From Parageobacillus thermantarcticus (lineage in GTDB: Bacteria > Bacillota > Bacilli > Bacillales > Anoxybacillaceae): a stretch of 64,000 nt of DNA. Below, piece by piece: positions 24,155 through 32,227 of this stretch. The notes beneath the pieces were generated by a model, which was not told the DNA's origin, searched no databases, and saw only the letters and a list, made by a program, of their open reading frames with translations. Every line of letters begins with the position of its first letter. The first letter of the stretch is position 1. A program made the position numbers and the translations under genes. The stretch covers positions 1 through 64,000 of the forward strand of contig NZ_FOJS01000005.1 of NCBI RefSeq assembly GCF_900111865.1, given 5' to 3'.

Positions 24155-25015
24155 TTAGTTTTTTAAAAACGGCGCCACTTTTTGCAATAATGCTTGCATT
24201 TTTTTCGCGTTTGCTTCATATAGCGCTTTTGCTTCTTTTGCTTCTGTTTGCAGAGCGAATAATTCAAAATCCGCTTGTACTTTTTTGATCGCGGCTAACA
24301 ATAGCTTCTTCTCTTGCGGCTCAGGAATTTGGATTTTATCGTCATACAAGTCGATCGTCAACTGTCCATAAGAATCGACTTGCGCCAAAAATACGTTTTC
24401 GACCGCTACCCCTTGTTTGTCTAGCTGCTGCTTGAGCCAGCCGCGGTTTAGTCCCATCGTCGCAAGCGGTTCATCCAAAATCATGCCATCCATAATGACA
24501 GTTTGCGGTTCTTTCTCTGACGGTGGATTTGGAAACACATCTCCGACGGTTAACGGCTGTTTTTCCCGTTTCAGCAGCACGTTTAAATCGCCGTTCGGCT
24601 CGAGTACCGCAAATTCCACATCTGCTACGCGAAACACGTCTTTTTTGCGAAGTTGTTCGAGTAATTCGTCAACTGTATATTTTTCCCGTTTTAGATTTTC
24701 TTCTAATATTTTCCCATTTTTAATGAAAAGGGTAGAATTTCCCTCCACAAAATCACGAAATTTTTTATTTCGAAGTGAAATGCGAGAAGTGAGTACCGGG
24801 AACAATGACCAAATTAAAATACTTGTAATTCCTTCCTCCAGACTAATGCTCAAATCCATTGACATTGTTCCAGCGATATCGCCGACAGTAATGCCGACAA
24901 TATACTCAAAAAATGAGAGCTTCGATAGCGGTTTTTTCCCTAGTATTCGCGTAATGATAAACAAGCCAATGATGATGGAAATCGAACGAATTGCTACTTC
25001 TAACCATACAGGCAT
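24155..25015 (-). CDS. 2Duf protein: DUF421 (YetF-like) membrane protein with C-terminal DUF1657, 286 aa
   Basis: Residues 1-85 hold three membrane helices of the YetF/DUF421 type (R-I-L-G-K-K-P-L-S-K-L-S-F-F-E-Y); residues 85-230 form its soluble domain. The last ~50 residues (A-I-K-K-V-Q-A-D-F-E-L-F-A-L-Q-T) match the small DUF1657 proteins encoded in the same operon. This fusion is the 2Duf protein of spoVA-2mob operons, shown in Bacillus to strengthen the spore inner membrane and to raise wet-heat resistance. It follows spoVAC-AD-AEb and DUF1657 on one strand. Confidence 0.85.
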   Translation of the reverse strand: MPVWLEVAIRSISIIIGLFIITRILGKKPLSKLSFFEYIVGITVGDIAGTMSMDLSISLEEGITSILIWSLFPVLTSRISLRNKKFRDFVEGNSTLFIKNGKILEENLKREKYTVDELLEQLRKKDVFRVADVEFAVLEPNGDLNVLLKREKQPLTVGDVFPNPPSEKEPQTVIMDGMILDEPLATMGLNRGWLKQQLDKQGVAVENVFLAQVDSYGQLTIDLYDDKIQIPEPQEKKLLLAAIKKVQADFELFALQTEAKEAKALYEANAKKMQALLQKVAPFLKN

Positions 25016-25027
25016 CGATCATGCTCC

Positions 25028-25234
25028 TTACTTTCCGTGATATTGTGGCTCCTCCCATTCCAGCTTGCCGATGCGCTTTTTGATATCGGCGATAATTTCT
25101 TCTGTCATCATCATCGCCTCATGAAATGTCCGCTGCGCCTGTTCGTCTTGCGAAATGAGAGCGAGCTCTTGCAGTCCGGCATGAATGCTTTTTAAGCTCG
25201 CTAAGCTTTGCTTTACTTGTGAAACAACGGTCAT
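25028..25234 (-). CDS. DUF1657 protein, 68 aa
   Basis: M-T-V-V-S-Q-V-K-Q-S-L-A-S-L-K-S-I-H opening with AGGAGG upstream and the tail W-E-E-P-Q-Y are family hallmarks. An all-helical small protein, second DUF1657 copy in this operon, between spoVAEb and the 2Duf gene. Such proteins are made in the forespore; their biochemical role is unknown. Confidence 0.88.
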   Translation of the reverse strand: MTVVSQVKQSLASLKSIHAGLQELALISQDEQAQRTFHEAMMMTEEIIADIKKRIGKLEWEEPQYHGK

Positions 25235-25249
25235 CGCTTTTTTCCTCCT

Positions 25250-25609
25250 TTATCCTTTTGGCCGGAATAATAGTGCGCCGATAAAGCCGAATACGATTGC
25301 CGCCGAAATGCCTGCACTTGTGACTTCAAACATTCCTGTCAGCACTCCGACAATGCCGTGTTTTTCCGCTTCCTGAAGCGCTCCGTGAACGAGCGAATTT
25401 CCAAAGCTTGTAATCGGAATGGTAGCACCGGCGCCGGCAAAATCAATGAGCGGCTCGTACAAACCGAAACCATCTAAAATCGCGCCGGCGACAACGAGCA
25501 ATGTTAACGTATGTGCTGGCGTCAATTTAAATACATCCAGCAAAATTTGTCCAATAACGCAAATTAGTCCACCGACAACAAACGCCCAAAAAAACATCGC
25601 GATCATCAT
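25250..25609 (-). CDS. spoVAEb: Stage V sporulation protein AE, b-type (SpoVAEb), 119 aa
   Basis: Four hydrophobic helices with conserved G-L-I-C-V-I-G-Q, the loop [18 protein letters not shown] and a C-terminal [13 protein letters not shown]. This is the membrane subunit of the SpoVA channel that moves dipicolinic acid into the forming spore and out on germination. It overlaps the spoVAD stop by 4 bases. Confidence 0.92.
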   Translation of the reverse strand: MMIAMFFWAFVVGGLICVIGQILLDVFKLTPAHTLTLLVVAGAILDGFGLYEPLIDFAGAGATIPITSFGNSLVHGALQEAEKHGIVGVLTGMFEVTSAGISAAIVFGFIGALLFRPKG

Positions 25610-26619
25610 CGATCACCTCCATACTCAATCGCCACCGCGTGAGCAATGCAAGGAATCGTTTCATTTTGCTGGAACGACAGCGGCGATAAAAGGGCACCAG
25701 TCGCGACAGCGAGAATTCTTTTTAACTCCCCCCGCTTCATTCGGTTTAGCAAATGCCCGTATACGACAATGGCGGAACAGCCAGCGCCGCTTGCGCCGGA
25801 TAATACGGGCTGGCCTTCCCGGTAAATGATCAACCCACAGTCTTGATAGCGCTCTTCCTCTATATTCATTCCATGCTGGCGCAGTAAATCGAGCGATATT
25901 TCCCGTCCGATCTTTCCTAAATCGCCGGTGACGATTAAGTCATAATAAGAAGCGTCAATTTGCATATCGCGCAAATGCGCTTCGATCGTATCGACTGCTG
26001 CCGGCGCCATCGCTCCTCCCATGTTGAACGGGTCGCTCAATCCCATATCGACAACCCGGCCGATCGTTGCCGACGTGATGTGCGGTCCATCACCATAAGA
26101 GCTGATGAGGGCCACTCCCGCCCCCGTTACTGTCCATTGGGCGGTTGGCGGCTTTTGCCCCCCGTATTCCGTTGGATAGCGGAATTGCTTCTCCACCGCC
26201 GCGTTATGGCTCGCCGCCCCAGTCAATATATAGTCTGCCCCGCCGTAATTCACAATAAAAGCGCTTAATGCCAATCCTTCCATCGAAGTGGAGCAGGCGC
26301 CAAACACCCCTAAATACGGAGCGCCGATCGTTCGTGCCGCAAAGTTTGTCGGCGTCATTTGATTAATTAAATCGCCCGCAATGATCAACTGCACTTTTTC
26401 TTTTCCTAGACCGACTTTTTCCATCGCTTTGAACATCGCTTCTTCGAGCAGCACCTTGTGCGCCTTTTCATACGACTGCTCACCGAGCCACAAATCCTCA
26501 TGAAGCAAATCAAAATCATCGGCGATGCGGCCGTTTGCTTCGAACGGCCCTCCGACAGTCGCTGTTGACAAAATCGTCGGTTTGTTTTCAAACACCCATG
26601 TCCGATGCCCTTTCAGCAT
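25606..26619 (-). CDS. spoVAD: Stage V sporulation protein AD, 337 aa
   Basis: Thiolase-fold protein starting at [10 protein letters not shown] (ATG overlaps the spoVAC stop as TAATG). Motifs include [24 protein letters not shown] and the late G-A-S-G-A-G-C-S-A. SpoVAD binds dipicolinic acid directly and works with SpoVAC and SpoVAE at the spore inner membrane. Confidence 0.93.
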   Translation of the reverse strand: MLKGHRTWVFENKPTILSTATVGGPFEANGRIADDFDLLHEDLWLGEQSYEKAHKVLLEEAMFKAMEKVGLGKEKVQLIIAGDLINQMTPTNFAARTIGAPYLGVFGACSTSMEGLALSAFIVNYGGADYILTGAASHNAAVEKQFRYPTEYGGQKPPTAQWTVTGAGVALISSYGDGPHITSATIGRVVDMGLSDPFNMGGAMAPAAVDTIEAHLRDMQIDASYYDLIVTGDLGKIGREISLDLLRQHGMNIEEERYQDCGLIIYREGQPVLSGASGAGCSAIVVYGHLLNRMKRGELKRILAVATGALLSPLSFQQNETIPCIAHAVAIEYGGDR

Positions 26620-27101
26620 TATAAACCACCCCACTGCGTTGCGATCGTTTTTATTAGTGCAACGACAAAGGCGGCAAACGTGCCGAATAAAATAACCGAT
26701 CCTGCCAGCTTGAACATGTTCGAGCCAACCCCAAGCACAAATCCTTCCGTCCGATGCTCAATCGCTGCTGAAATCACCGCATTTCCAAAGCCTGTAACAG
26801 GAACGGCGCTTCCCGCCCCGGCAAATTGCGCAATCCGGTCATACACCCCAAGCCCGGTGAAAATCATCGAAAGAAATATCATCGTCGCTACGGTAGGATT
26901 GCCCACCGTTTGTTCCGTAAAATCAAAAAAGTACATGTAAAAATACGATATCGCTTGTCCAATCGTACAAATGACCCCACCGACAAAAAATGCGCGAATA
27001 CAGTTTTTCACGACAGGACGTTTCGTTTCCCGTTCTTTCTCGAATAAATGATATTCTTGTTGTGTGGGAGTAAGTTTTTTCCGTTTCTCGTTTGCCATCA
27101 T
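26619..27101 (-). CDS. spoVAC: Stage V sporulation protein AC, 160 aa
   Basis: A soluble N-terminal ~45 residues (Q-Q-E-Y-H-L-F-E-K) precedes four helices with the family loop Q-F-A-G-A-G-S-A-V-P-V-T-G-F-G-N. In B. subtilis SpoVAC acts as a mechanosensitive channel for dipicolinic acid. It is paralogous to SpoVAEb, visible in the shared A-G-A-G loop. Starts the spoVAC-AD-AEb block; the lipoprotein gene lies 8 bp upstream. Confidence 0.93.
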   Translation of the reverse strand: MMANEKRKKLTPTQQEYHLFEKERETKRPVVKNCIRAFFVGGVICTIGQAISYFYMYFFDFTEQTVGNPTVATMIFLSMIFTGLGVYDRIAQFAGAGSAVPVTGFGNAVISAAIEHRTEGFVLGVGSNMFKLAGSVILFGTFAAFVVALIKTIATQWGGL

Positions 27102-27109
27102 GCCACCCC

Positions 27110-27580
27110 TTATGTGCGCTCTTTGCTTAATTGTCTGATCTTTTCAATTTGCTCATCGACTTTCTGCTCATTCCAGTTTTTCTTTCCCAATTTTCCACGC
27201 AATTCTTCTGTCTTCCAAAATATTTTTAAATCGCTTGATGAAACAATTTGATAATTGGGAAATAAGCGTATTAATTGTTGGTCAATTTCTTTTTCGATTT
27301 GTTTGCGGTAAAAGCGATGCATATGCTTGATTTGATATGCAACAAGCAGTTTTTCGCTTGTGTTCACGGCAACGGCGTCTTTTATATCGTCTCTTTCCTT
27401 AATGCGCGCAACCGCTCGCTCTGCTGTTTGCTGATTGATATTATTCCGTTGTATCTCCCCATTTGTATTTGTTTTCATAAAGCCGGATCCTTGCAGCGAC
27501 TGTTGCTTCACTCCCTGTTCTTTCGCGCAGCCGCCCATCCATATGCAAATAACGATTGTTGCAAACAACCATTTTCTCAT
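27110..27580 (-). CDS. YhcN/YlaJ-family sporulation lipoprotein, 156 aa
   Basis: I use the start M-R-K-W-L-F-A-T; a signal peptide leads to a lipobox W-M-G-G-C, so Cys is the lipidated residue. The rest contains the YhcN/YlaJ domain (I-N-Q-Q-T-A-E-R-A-V-A-R-I, V-N-T-S-E-K-L-L-V-A-Y-Q). Such lipoproteins belong to the spore inner membrane. It lies between a DUF1657 gene and spoVAC, the order of spoVA-2mob operons. An in-frame upstream extension has no lipoprotein sense. Confidence 0.85.
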   Translation of the reverse strand: MRKWLFATIVICIWMGGCAKEQGVKQQSLQGSGFMKTNTNGEIQRNNINQQTAERAVARIKERDDIKDAVAVNTSEKLLVAYQIKHMHRFYRKQIEKEIDQQLIRLFPNYQIVSSSDLKIFWKTEELRGKLGKKNWNEQKVDEQIEKIRQLSKERT

Positions 27581-27711
27581 GTTCATCAACCCATCCATAT
27601 ATGTATTTTCGTTGGAAAAAGGTTGGCATACACCAACCTTCCCCATCATCGTTTTGCAAAACTTTGTTCTCGTATCGCTGTCTCCTGATTTCTAAAGAAC
27701 TTCTTTTGCTT

Positions 27712-27918
27712 TTATTGCTGTTTATATTGCGGTTCTTCGTTTTCAATTTCTTGCGCGCGAGAGTTTACTAAATCAACGATCGCTTGCGTTTGTTGCGCTG
27801 CTTGTTGATAAAGTTGTTTCGCTGCTTGGTTTTCCGTTTGCAGCGCGAACGTTTCAAAGCTTGCCTGAGCTGCTTTTAAGCCTGCTAATGCTTGTTTTAC
27901 TTGAGTTGCGACAGTCAT
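27712..27918 (-). CDS. DUF1657 protein, 68 aa (first gene of the spoVA operon)
   Basis: M-T-V-A-T-Q-V-K-Q-A-L-A-G-L-K opening and N-E-E-P-Q-Y-K end; F-E-T-F-A-L-Q-T in the middle matches the 2Duf tail. The ATG follows AAGGGGGAA. It is the most upstream gene of the set; about 130 bp separate it from the lipoprotein gene. Confidence 0.88.
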   Translation of the reverse strand: MTVATQVKQALAGLKAAQASFETFALQTENQAAKQLYQQAAQQTQAIVDLVNSRAQEIENEEPQYKQQ

Positions 27919-28003
27919 CCTTATTCCCCCTTGTGGTAATATCGATTACAATTGTTAGAATGGATTTTTTTCGGAAAAATATAATTGTCATTTTTTACAA
28001 AAA

Positions 28004-28035
28004 AAAAGACTGTCCATTGAAACGGACAGTCTTTT
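28004..28035 (-). terminator. Terminator of the holin-like gene
   Basis: AAAAGACTGTCC pairs with GGACAGTCTTTT, with a long T-run on the minus strand. It separates the holin-like gene from the spoVA operon. Confidence 0.85.
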
Positions 28036-28043
28036 GCTTATGC

Positions 28044-28250
28044 TTATTTTTCTTTACGATTTATTTTGTCAGAGTAACCGCGGCCAATCGATGGGTTATT
28101 AATAATCCCGGCCATGACAAGAATGCTTAAAAATGCTTCGTACAGTCGCTCGTACTTCCCTAAATCGATATCAACGCCAAATGTTTGCAATGTCAAGAAG
28201 GCAAAAGAACCGACAGCAAGCCAAAGACCGTAGTTTTTAAAACGTTCCAC
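28044..28250 (-). CDS. Holin-like small membrane protein, 68 aa
   Basis: GTG start with GGGGGAA upstream. F-K-N-Y-G-L-W-L-A-V-G-S and V-D-I-D-L-G-K-Y-E-R-L lie between two membrane helices, then I-I-N-N-P-S-I-G-R-G-Y-S-D-K. This is the pattern of small phage-type holin proteins widespread in bacilli outside phages. No endolysin is adjacent, so a spore-related membrane role is equally possible. Confidence 0.7.
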   Translation of the reverse strand: MERFKNYGLWLAVGSFAFLTLQTFGVDIDLGKYERLYEAFLSILVMAGIINNPSIGRGYSDKINRKEK

Positions 28251-28271
28251 TTATATTCCCCCGCCATTTCA

Positions 28272-28475
28272 TTAAATCCAAGAAAAAGGTTTTCTTTCTT
28301 TTTCGTCATCATCACGCGGTGCTTCGCCATGAGCGTCCTCAACTATTTCTGCGTCTGTGCGGTGCGGAAACAGCCACGAATCGCGAACGCGCCTTTTTGG
28401 GATAATCACCACATCGTCCGCATGAACAATTAGTTTATCGACATGAATAACACGAGGCTTTTTACGATTGGACAC
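28272..28475 (-). CDS. Unknown protein, 67 aa
   Basis: The best start is GTG 28473-28475, about 7 bases from GGGAGGAA; an upstream in-frame ATG lacks a site. It reads S-N-R-K-K-P-R-V-I-H-V-D-K-L-I-V-H-A-D-D, then an acidic tail ending K-P-F-S-W-I. Soluble and charged. Position suggests a spore protein; unproven. Confidence 0.6.
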   Translation of the reverse strand: MSNRKKPRVIHVDKLIVHADDVVIIPKRRVRDSWLFPHRTDAEIVEDAHGEAPRDDDEKERKPFSWI

Positions 28476-28557
28476 GCCCATTCCTCCCTTCCTGTCGCCT
28501 AGTTGCATTGTTAGACTATGCAACTAGACGGATGGAAGTATAGGCATTTTTCACAGT

Positions 28558-28686
28558 TCACCCATTATTTCTTTTTATCGTTCTGCCGCAGCCGCATCCC
28601 CCCGCCCGCTTCACGGGAGCCGTTTTGGGAGAAAGCGCCCTCGTTACTTTAATGGGCTGAAGCGATCGAATCGGTTTTTTCATCAT
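28558..28686 (-). CDS. Small basic Cys-containing protein, 42 aa
   Basis: ATG 28684-28686 with GGAGG 6-7 bases upstream. Strongly basic, ending G-G-C-G-C-G-R-T-I-K-R-N-N-G. It has no membrane helix. Sits among spore genes and may be a coat or spore-core protein; no family is recognised. A longer frame upstream has no site. Confidence 0.6.
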   Translation of the reverse strand: MMKKPIRSLQPIKVTRALSPKTAPVKRAGGCGCGRTIKRNNG

Positions 28687-28890
28687 CTTTAACCTCCATG
28701 CTATTTGATGTACTATTAGTTTATGTGGCGCGGACAGAATGTGTTTCTTCTTTTTTGTCACGTTTATATAGCAGCTGCCGAAAGCTTTTCTCAAGTAAAA
28801 GCGGAACGAAAAACACGCAAGCTCGACAAACATTTTCGTTCGTTGCGGCTACTTTTCGTATTTCCTGCATCCATCATCAGTCTCCCAGTG

Positions 28891-29238
28891 TTATGAATCA
28901 AATTTTTCCATTGCCCACTCCATAAAAGAAGCTCCCCCAGCAATTGCCAATATCACAAGAAGCGGATAAAAAATAATGGGATAGAGCATATTGCCGATAT
29001 AAAGAACAGCAGCACACCAAACCCCCGTGCACCAATAGCAGCTGAGCAGCTCCCCGATCCAGCGGCGTAACCCGTTTCCCTTTACGCGCAAAAAAGATTG
29101 GACCGTTCCATCCGGCAGCGTTTCTTCGACAATTTCGTGAAACGGCTTTCGCAAAAATGCGGTAATCGAATCGTACATGACTAATCTCGTTAGGCGAAAC
29201 GTACTTAAAATAAAAAGAAAAAGCTCAGTAGCGGTCAC
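28891..29238 (-). CDS. yjcA: DUF1360 sporulation membrane protein, 115 aa
   Basis: The family motif S-T-F-R-L-T-R-L-V-M-Y-D near the N-terminus and L-L-S-C-Y-W-C-T-G-V-W in the middle identify DUF1360; B. subtilis YjcA is a mother-cell sporulation member. One helix at the start and two at the C-terminus. Its start overlaps the end of cotO by 14 bases, so they are co-translated. Confidence 0.85.
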   Translation of the reverse strand: MTATELFLFILSTFRLTRLVMYDSITAFLRKPFHEIVEETLPDGTVQSFLRVKGNGLRRWIGELLSCYWCTGVWCAAVLYIGNMLYPIIFYPLLVILAIAGGASFMEWAMEKFDS

Positions 29239-29647
29239 GTCGTTCTTCTTCTCCCTCCTCCAAAAGCCCGATCAATGCAAGGGAAACAACCTCCTTTCTA
29301 GGGATTACAGCCTCCCCGAAAGCGGTATCCATGACTATTTCCATTCCATCATATTGGCGAATGATTCCTTCTCTTTCTCCGTTCGTACTGATGAGCTTGC
29401 ATTTGATATTGGAAAGATGCGCTGGGAGATTGGCCAAAAATGACAGCTGTTCTTCTAGCGACATCTGTTGAAACTGCTTTTCCTGCTGTTGATCAAGATT
29501 TTTTTCGGCAAGTTCTTCGCTCCTCGTTCTTTGCCCGACGGCCGCTCTGCTTTGAAACGTTCGTTGCATGTAAGCAACCACACGGTCCAGCTTTGGCTGC
29601 ACGATATAAAGAAGCGGCTCATTTTCTACCATGTCACGCCGTTCCAT
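29225..29647 (-). CDS. cotO: Spore coat protein CotO-like, 140 aa
   Basis: An N-terminal P-L-L-Y-I-V-Q-P-K segment, a variable charged middle, and a conserved C-terminal half (F-L-A-N-L-P-A-H-L, C-K-L, G-I-I, F-G-E-A-V-I-P) fit CotO (YjbX), a coat morphogenesis protein. It lies next to yjcA as in B. subtilis, but the cotZ-cotV genes between them there are missing. Confidence 0.8.
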   Translation of the reverse strand: MERRDMVENEPLLYIVQPKLDRVVAYMQRTFQSRAAVGQRTRSEELAEKNLDQQQEKQFQQMSLEEQLSFLANLPAHLSNIKCKLISTNGEREGIIRQYDGMEIVMDTAFGEAVIPRKEVVSLALIGLLEEGEEERRDRY

Positions 29648-29954
29648 CGATCATCACCTCCTCTTTCATCTGTTGCTTTATTATATGTATGCCGTTTATC
29701 ACAAGAATTGCCCAGAAGTTTGTCAAAAAAACAAGCTGCTCCTTCCATCAGTAAGGAACAGCTTATTCATTATTGTTTGGTTCTTACGCAATCTCGATGA
29801 TAAGTAGTGACTAATTGAGAAAATCGGCCCAAAAATAAGAAGTTTTGGGCTTCTAATCTCAATTATTTTGCCTTTTTCACTAAAAGAACGTAAGAACCAT
29901 ATTTTAAAAGCGCTTTTTGCTACAGGACGAGCGTGCCGCAACGTTAACTTTTTA
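29648..29954. repeat. Intergenic region with a nested three-level inverted repeat
   Basis: No gene in 307 bp. A hairpin at about 29730-29762 (AAGCTG.TCCTT arms) may end transcripts. Then three nested pairs appear: GGTTCTTACG (29779-29788) with CGTAAGAACC (29889-29898), AATTGAGA (29813-29820) with TCTCAATT (29857-29864), and GCCCAAAA (29827-29834) with TTTTGGGC (29843-29850). Together they form a 120-base fold just after fabI. Confidence 0.65.
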
Positions 29955-30731
29955 TTAATATCCTAAAATATGATATCCAGAATCGACATGGATAATTTCG
30001 CCCGTAATGCCGCGAGATAAGTCGCTAAATAAAAACAGCGCCGTATCGCCGACTTCTTCTTGCGTCGTTGTGCGACGAAGCGGAGCGCGTTCTTCAATTT
30101 GTTTTAAAATCGAGTTAAAATCGCTAATTCCTTTTGCTGACAGCGTGCGAATCGGCCCGGCCGAAATCGCGTTGACGCGGATGCCGTATTTTCCTAAATC
30201 GTTTGCTAAATATTTGACGCTGGCATCCAACGACGCTTTTGCCACTCCCATAATGTTATAATTTTGTACGACGCGCTCACCGCCAAGATAAGTTAATGTT
30301 ACGATGCTTCCGCCTTCAGTCATCAGTTCTTTCGCTTCCCTAGCGACCGCGGTTAATGAATAAGCACTGATGTTATGGGCGAGCAAAAATCCTTCACGGC
30401 TTACTTTCATATATTCCCCGCTTAAATCTTCTCTGTTCGCAAACGCAATGCAGTGGGCAATCCCATGAATGACGCCGACTTGCTCCTTAATTTGTTGGAA
30501 ACATTGGATAATTTCCTCATCTTTCGTCACATCGCATGGCAAAAGCAGAGAGCGTTCATCTTCCAACGTATCAACAAGGGAACGAACCTCTTTTTCAAAA
30601 CGCTCGCCGGCGTATGTAAAAACAAGGCGCGCCCCCGCCGCATGCAAAGATCTCGCAATTCCCCAAGCGATGCTGCGCTTATTCGCCACACCCATCACGA
30701 CATATGTACGTCCTTTTAGCGATAAATTCAT
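29955..30731 (-). CDS. fabI: Enoyl-[acyl-carrier-protein] reductase (NADH), 258 aa
   Basis: Short-chain dehydrogenase fold. The nucleotide-binding start is V-M-G-V-A-N-K-R-S-I-A-W-G-I; the catalytic Tyr and Lys are in Y-N-I-M-G-V-A-K-A, and P-I-R-T-L follows. Catalyses the last reduction in each cycle of fatty-acid elongation. Monocistronic, with a FapR-type operator 39 bp upstream. Confidence 0.95.
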   Translation of the reverse strand: MNLSLKGRTYVVMGVANKRSIAWGIARSLHAAGARLVFTYAGERFEKEVRSLVDTLEDERSLLLPCDVTKDEEIIQCFQQIKEQVGVIHGIAHCIAFANREDLSGEYMKVSREGFLLAHNISAYSLTAVAREAKELMTEGGSIVTLTYLGGERVVQNYNIMGVAKASLDASVKYLANDLGKYGIRVNAISAGPIRTLSAKGISDFNSILKQIEERAPLRRTTTQEEVGDTALFLFSDLSRGITGEIIHVDSGYHILGY

Positions 30732-30769
30732 TTGTCATCCTCCCATATCGATAAAATTAATATTTGTTA

Positions 30770-30786
30770 TTAGTACCTAGTGTTAA
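30770..30786. promoter_or_regulatory. FapR operator upstream of fabI
   Basis: TTAGTACCTAGTGTTAA closely matches the 17-bp FapR box of Bacillus. FapR represses lipid-synthesis genes until malonyl-CoA rises. Confidence 0.85.
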
Positions 30787-30901
30787 TTTTATTATATGAT
30801 AAGTCTTACAGAAAGTAAATGAATCAAACCTCTTTGCAAAAATGTCGTAATTCGTTAATATGGTATATGGCACGCTTTTATTATGACGGAGAGGGTCAAA
30901 T

Positions 30902-32074
30902 ATGGGACAAGATCGGCTATCGCAATCAAAACTTGATTATAATTTATTGTTTATTTTGTTTTTAATGGCAATTGTCAGCGCGATCGCAATTCATAGCGCC
31001 GAGGCGACGCTGCCGGAAAAATTGCAACATGTCAATTTTGCCTATAAGCAACTGCAATGGTACGCGATCGGAGCTGTCGTGATCGCGTTAACGATGATTA
31101 TCGATTATGACCGGTTTTTTCAAATCGCGTGGTATTTATATGGATTTGGCATGCTGCTGCTTCTCGGTCTGGAGTTGAACGTCCCGGGCACGGTGACAAA
31201 TAAAGGGGCAACTAGCTGGTACAAACTCCCAGGTGGGAATTTTCAGCCATCAGAACTGATGAAAATTTTTATGATTATCGTCCTTAGCCGCATTATCGTT
31301 AACCATCGTGAAAAATATCCGGAACCAACGATGAAAGATGATTTCAGGCTGCTTGGCAAAATCGCGCTAACCGTGCTGCCGCCGCTTATTTTGCTTGCGA
31401 AGCAGCCTGATTTAGGAATGTCGATGGTGTTTGTCGCCATTACCGGTTCGCTTGTGCTTGTTTCGGGCATCCGCTGGCGCATTATTTTTGGGATTGTGTT
31501 TTCCGTATTGATGATTCTCGCTATTCTCGTATTTATTTTTTTTCAATTCCCTAACTTTTTCCACAAATATATTTTAGAAGACTATCAGTTAAATCGTTTT
31601 TATGGATGGCTTGCTCCTTATGAGTATTCCAATGAACAAGGGTTCCAGCTCATCCGCTCTCTGCTTGCCATCGGTTCCGGAGAATTGTATGGGAAAGGCT
31701 TTGGCAATTTGCAAGTATATCTTCCGGAGGCGCACACCGACTTTATTTTCGGCGTCATCTCCGAACAATTTGGCTTTATCGGCGCCAGCATCGTCATTTC
31801 CCTCTTTTTCTTACTCGTATATCGCATGGTGCATATCGCCTTGGAGAGCAACGATTTATACGGAAGCTATTTGTGCGCCGGCGTCATCGGCATGATTACG
31901 TTCCAAGTGTTTCAAAACATCGGCATGACGATCGGCCTGTTGCCAATCACTGGTCTTCCTCTTCCATTTATTAGTTACGGAGGAAGTTCGCTTGCCACGT
32001 ACATGCTGGCGATCGGCCTTGTGCTTAACGTGCATTCGCGCACGAAAAAATTTATGTTTTCTTCGGACGAATAA
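30902..32074 (+). CDS. FtsW/RodA/SpoVE-family protein, 390 aa
   Basis: Ten membrane helices of the SEDS family. It has K-Q-P-D-L-G-M-S (with the catalytic-site Asp), N-Q-G-F-Q-L-I-R-S-L-L-A-I-G-S-G, G-F-I-G-A and L-P-F-I-S-Y-G-G-S-S near the end. SEDS proteins polymerise peptidoglycan glycan strands together with a class B PBP. RodA-like by length and sequence; no PBP is adjacent. Divergent from fabI. Confidence 0.88.
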   Translation: MGQDRLSQSKLDYNLLFILFLMAIVSAIAIHSAEATLPEKLQHVNFAYKQLQWYAIGAVVIALTMIIDYDRFFQIAWYLYGFGMLLLLGLELNVPGTVTNKGATSWYKLPGGNFQPSELMKIFMIIVLSRIIVNHREKYPEPTMKDDFRLLGKIALTVLPPLILLAKQPDLGMSMVFVAITGSLVLVSGIRWRIIFGIVFSVLMILAILVFIFFQFPNFFHKYILEDYQLNRFYGWLAPYEYSNEQGFQLIRSLLAIGSGELYGKGFGNLQVYLPEAHTDFIFGVISEQFGFIGASIVISLFFLLVYRMVHIALESNDLYGSYLCAGVIGMITFQVFQNIGMTIGLLPITGLPLPFISYGGSSLATYMLAIGLVLNVHSRTKKFMFSSDE

Positions 32075-32100
32075 AAAGCCGCATGATCAGCGGCTTTTTA
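32073..32100 (+). terminator. Terminator of the RodA-like gene
   Basis: AAAAAGCCGC, a short loop, GCGGCTTTTTA directly after the stop. Confidence 0.85.
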
Positions 32101-32227
32101 TTTTATAATAATCATTGCCATTTCCGCAAACTTCTTCACTGTCGGATGAGGGGGGCTCACTGTCTCCTCATGTTGTTTTAATGCAGAAGGAGTGAAGATT
32201 CCCGGAAAATGCGAAAGGAGAACAAAA

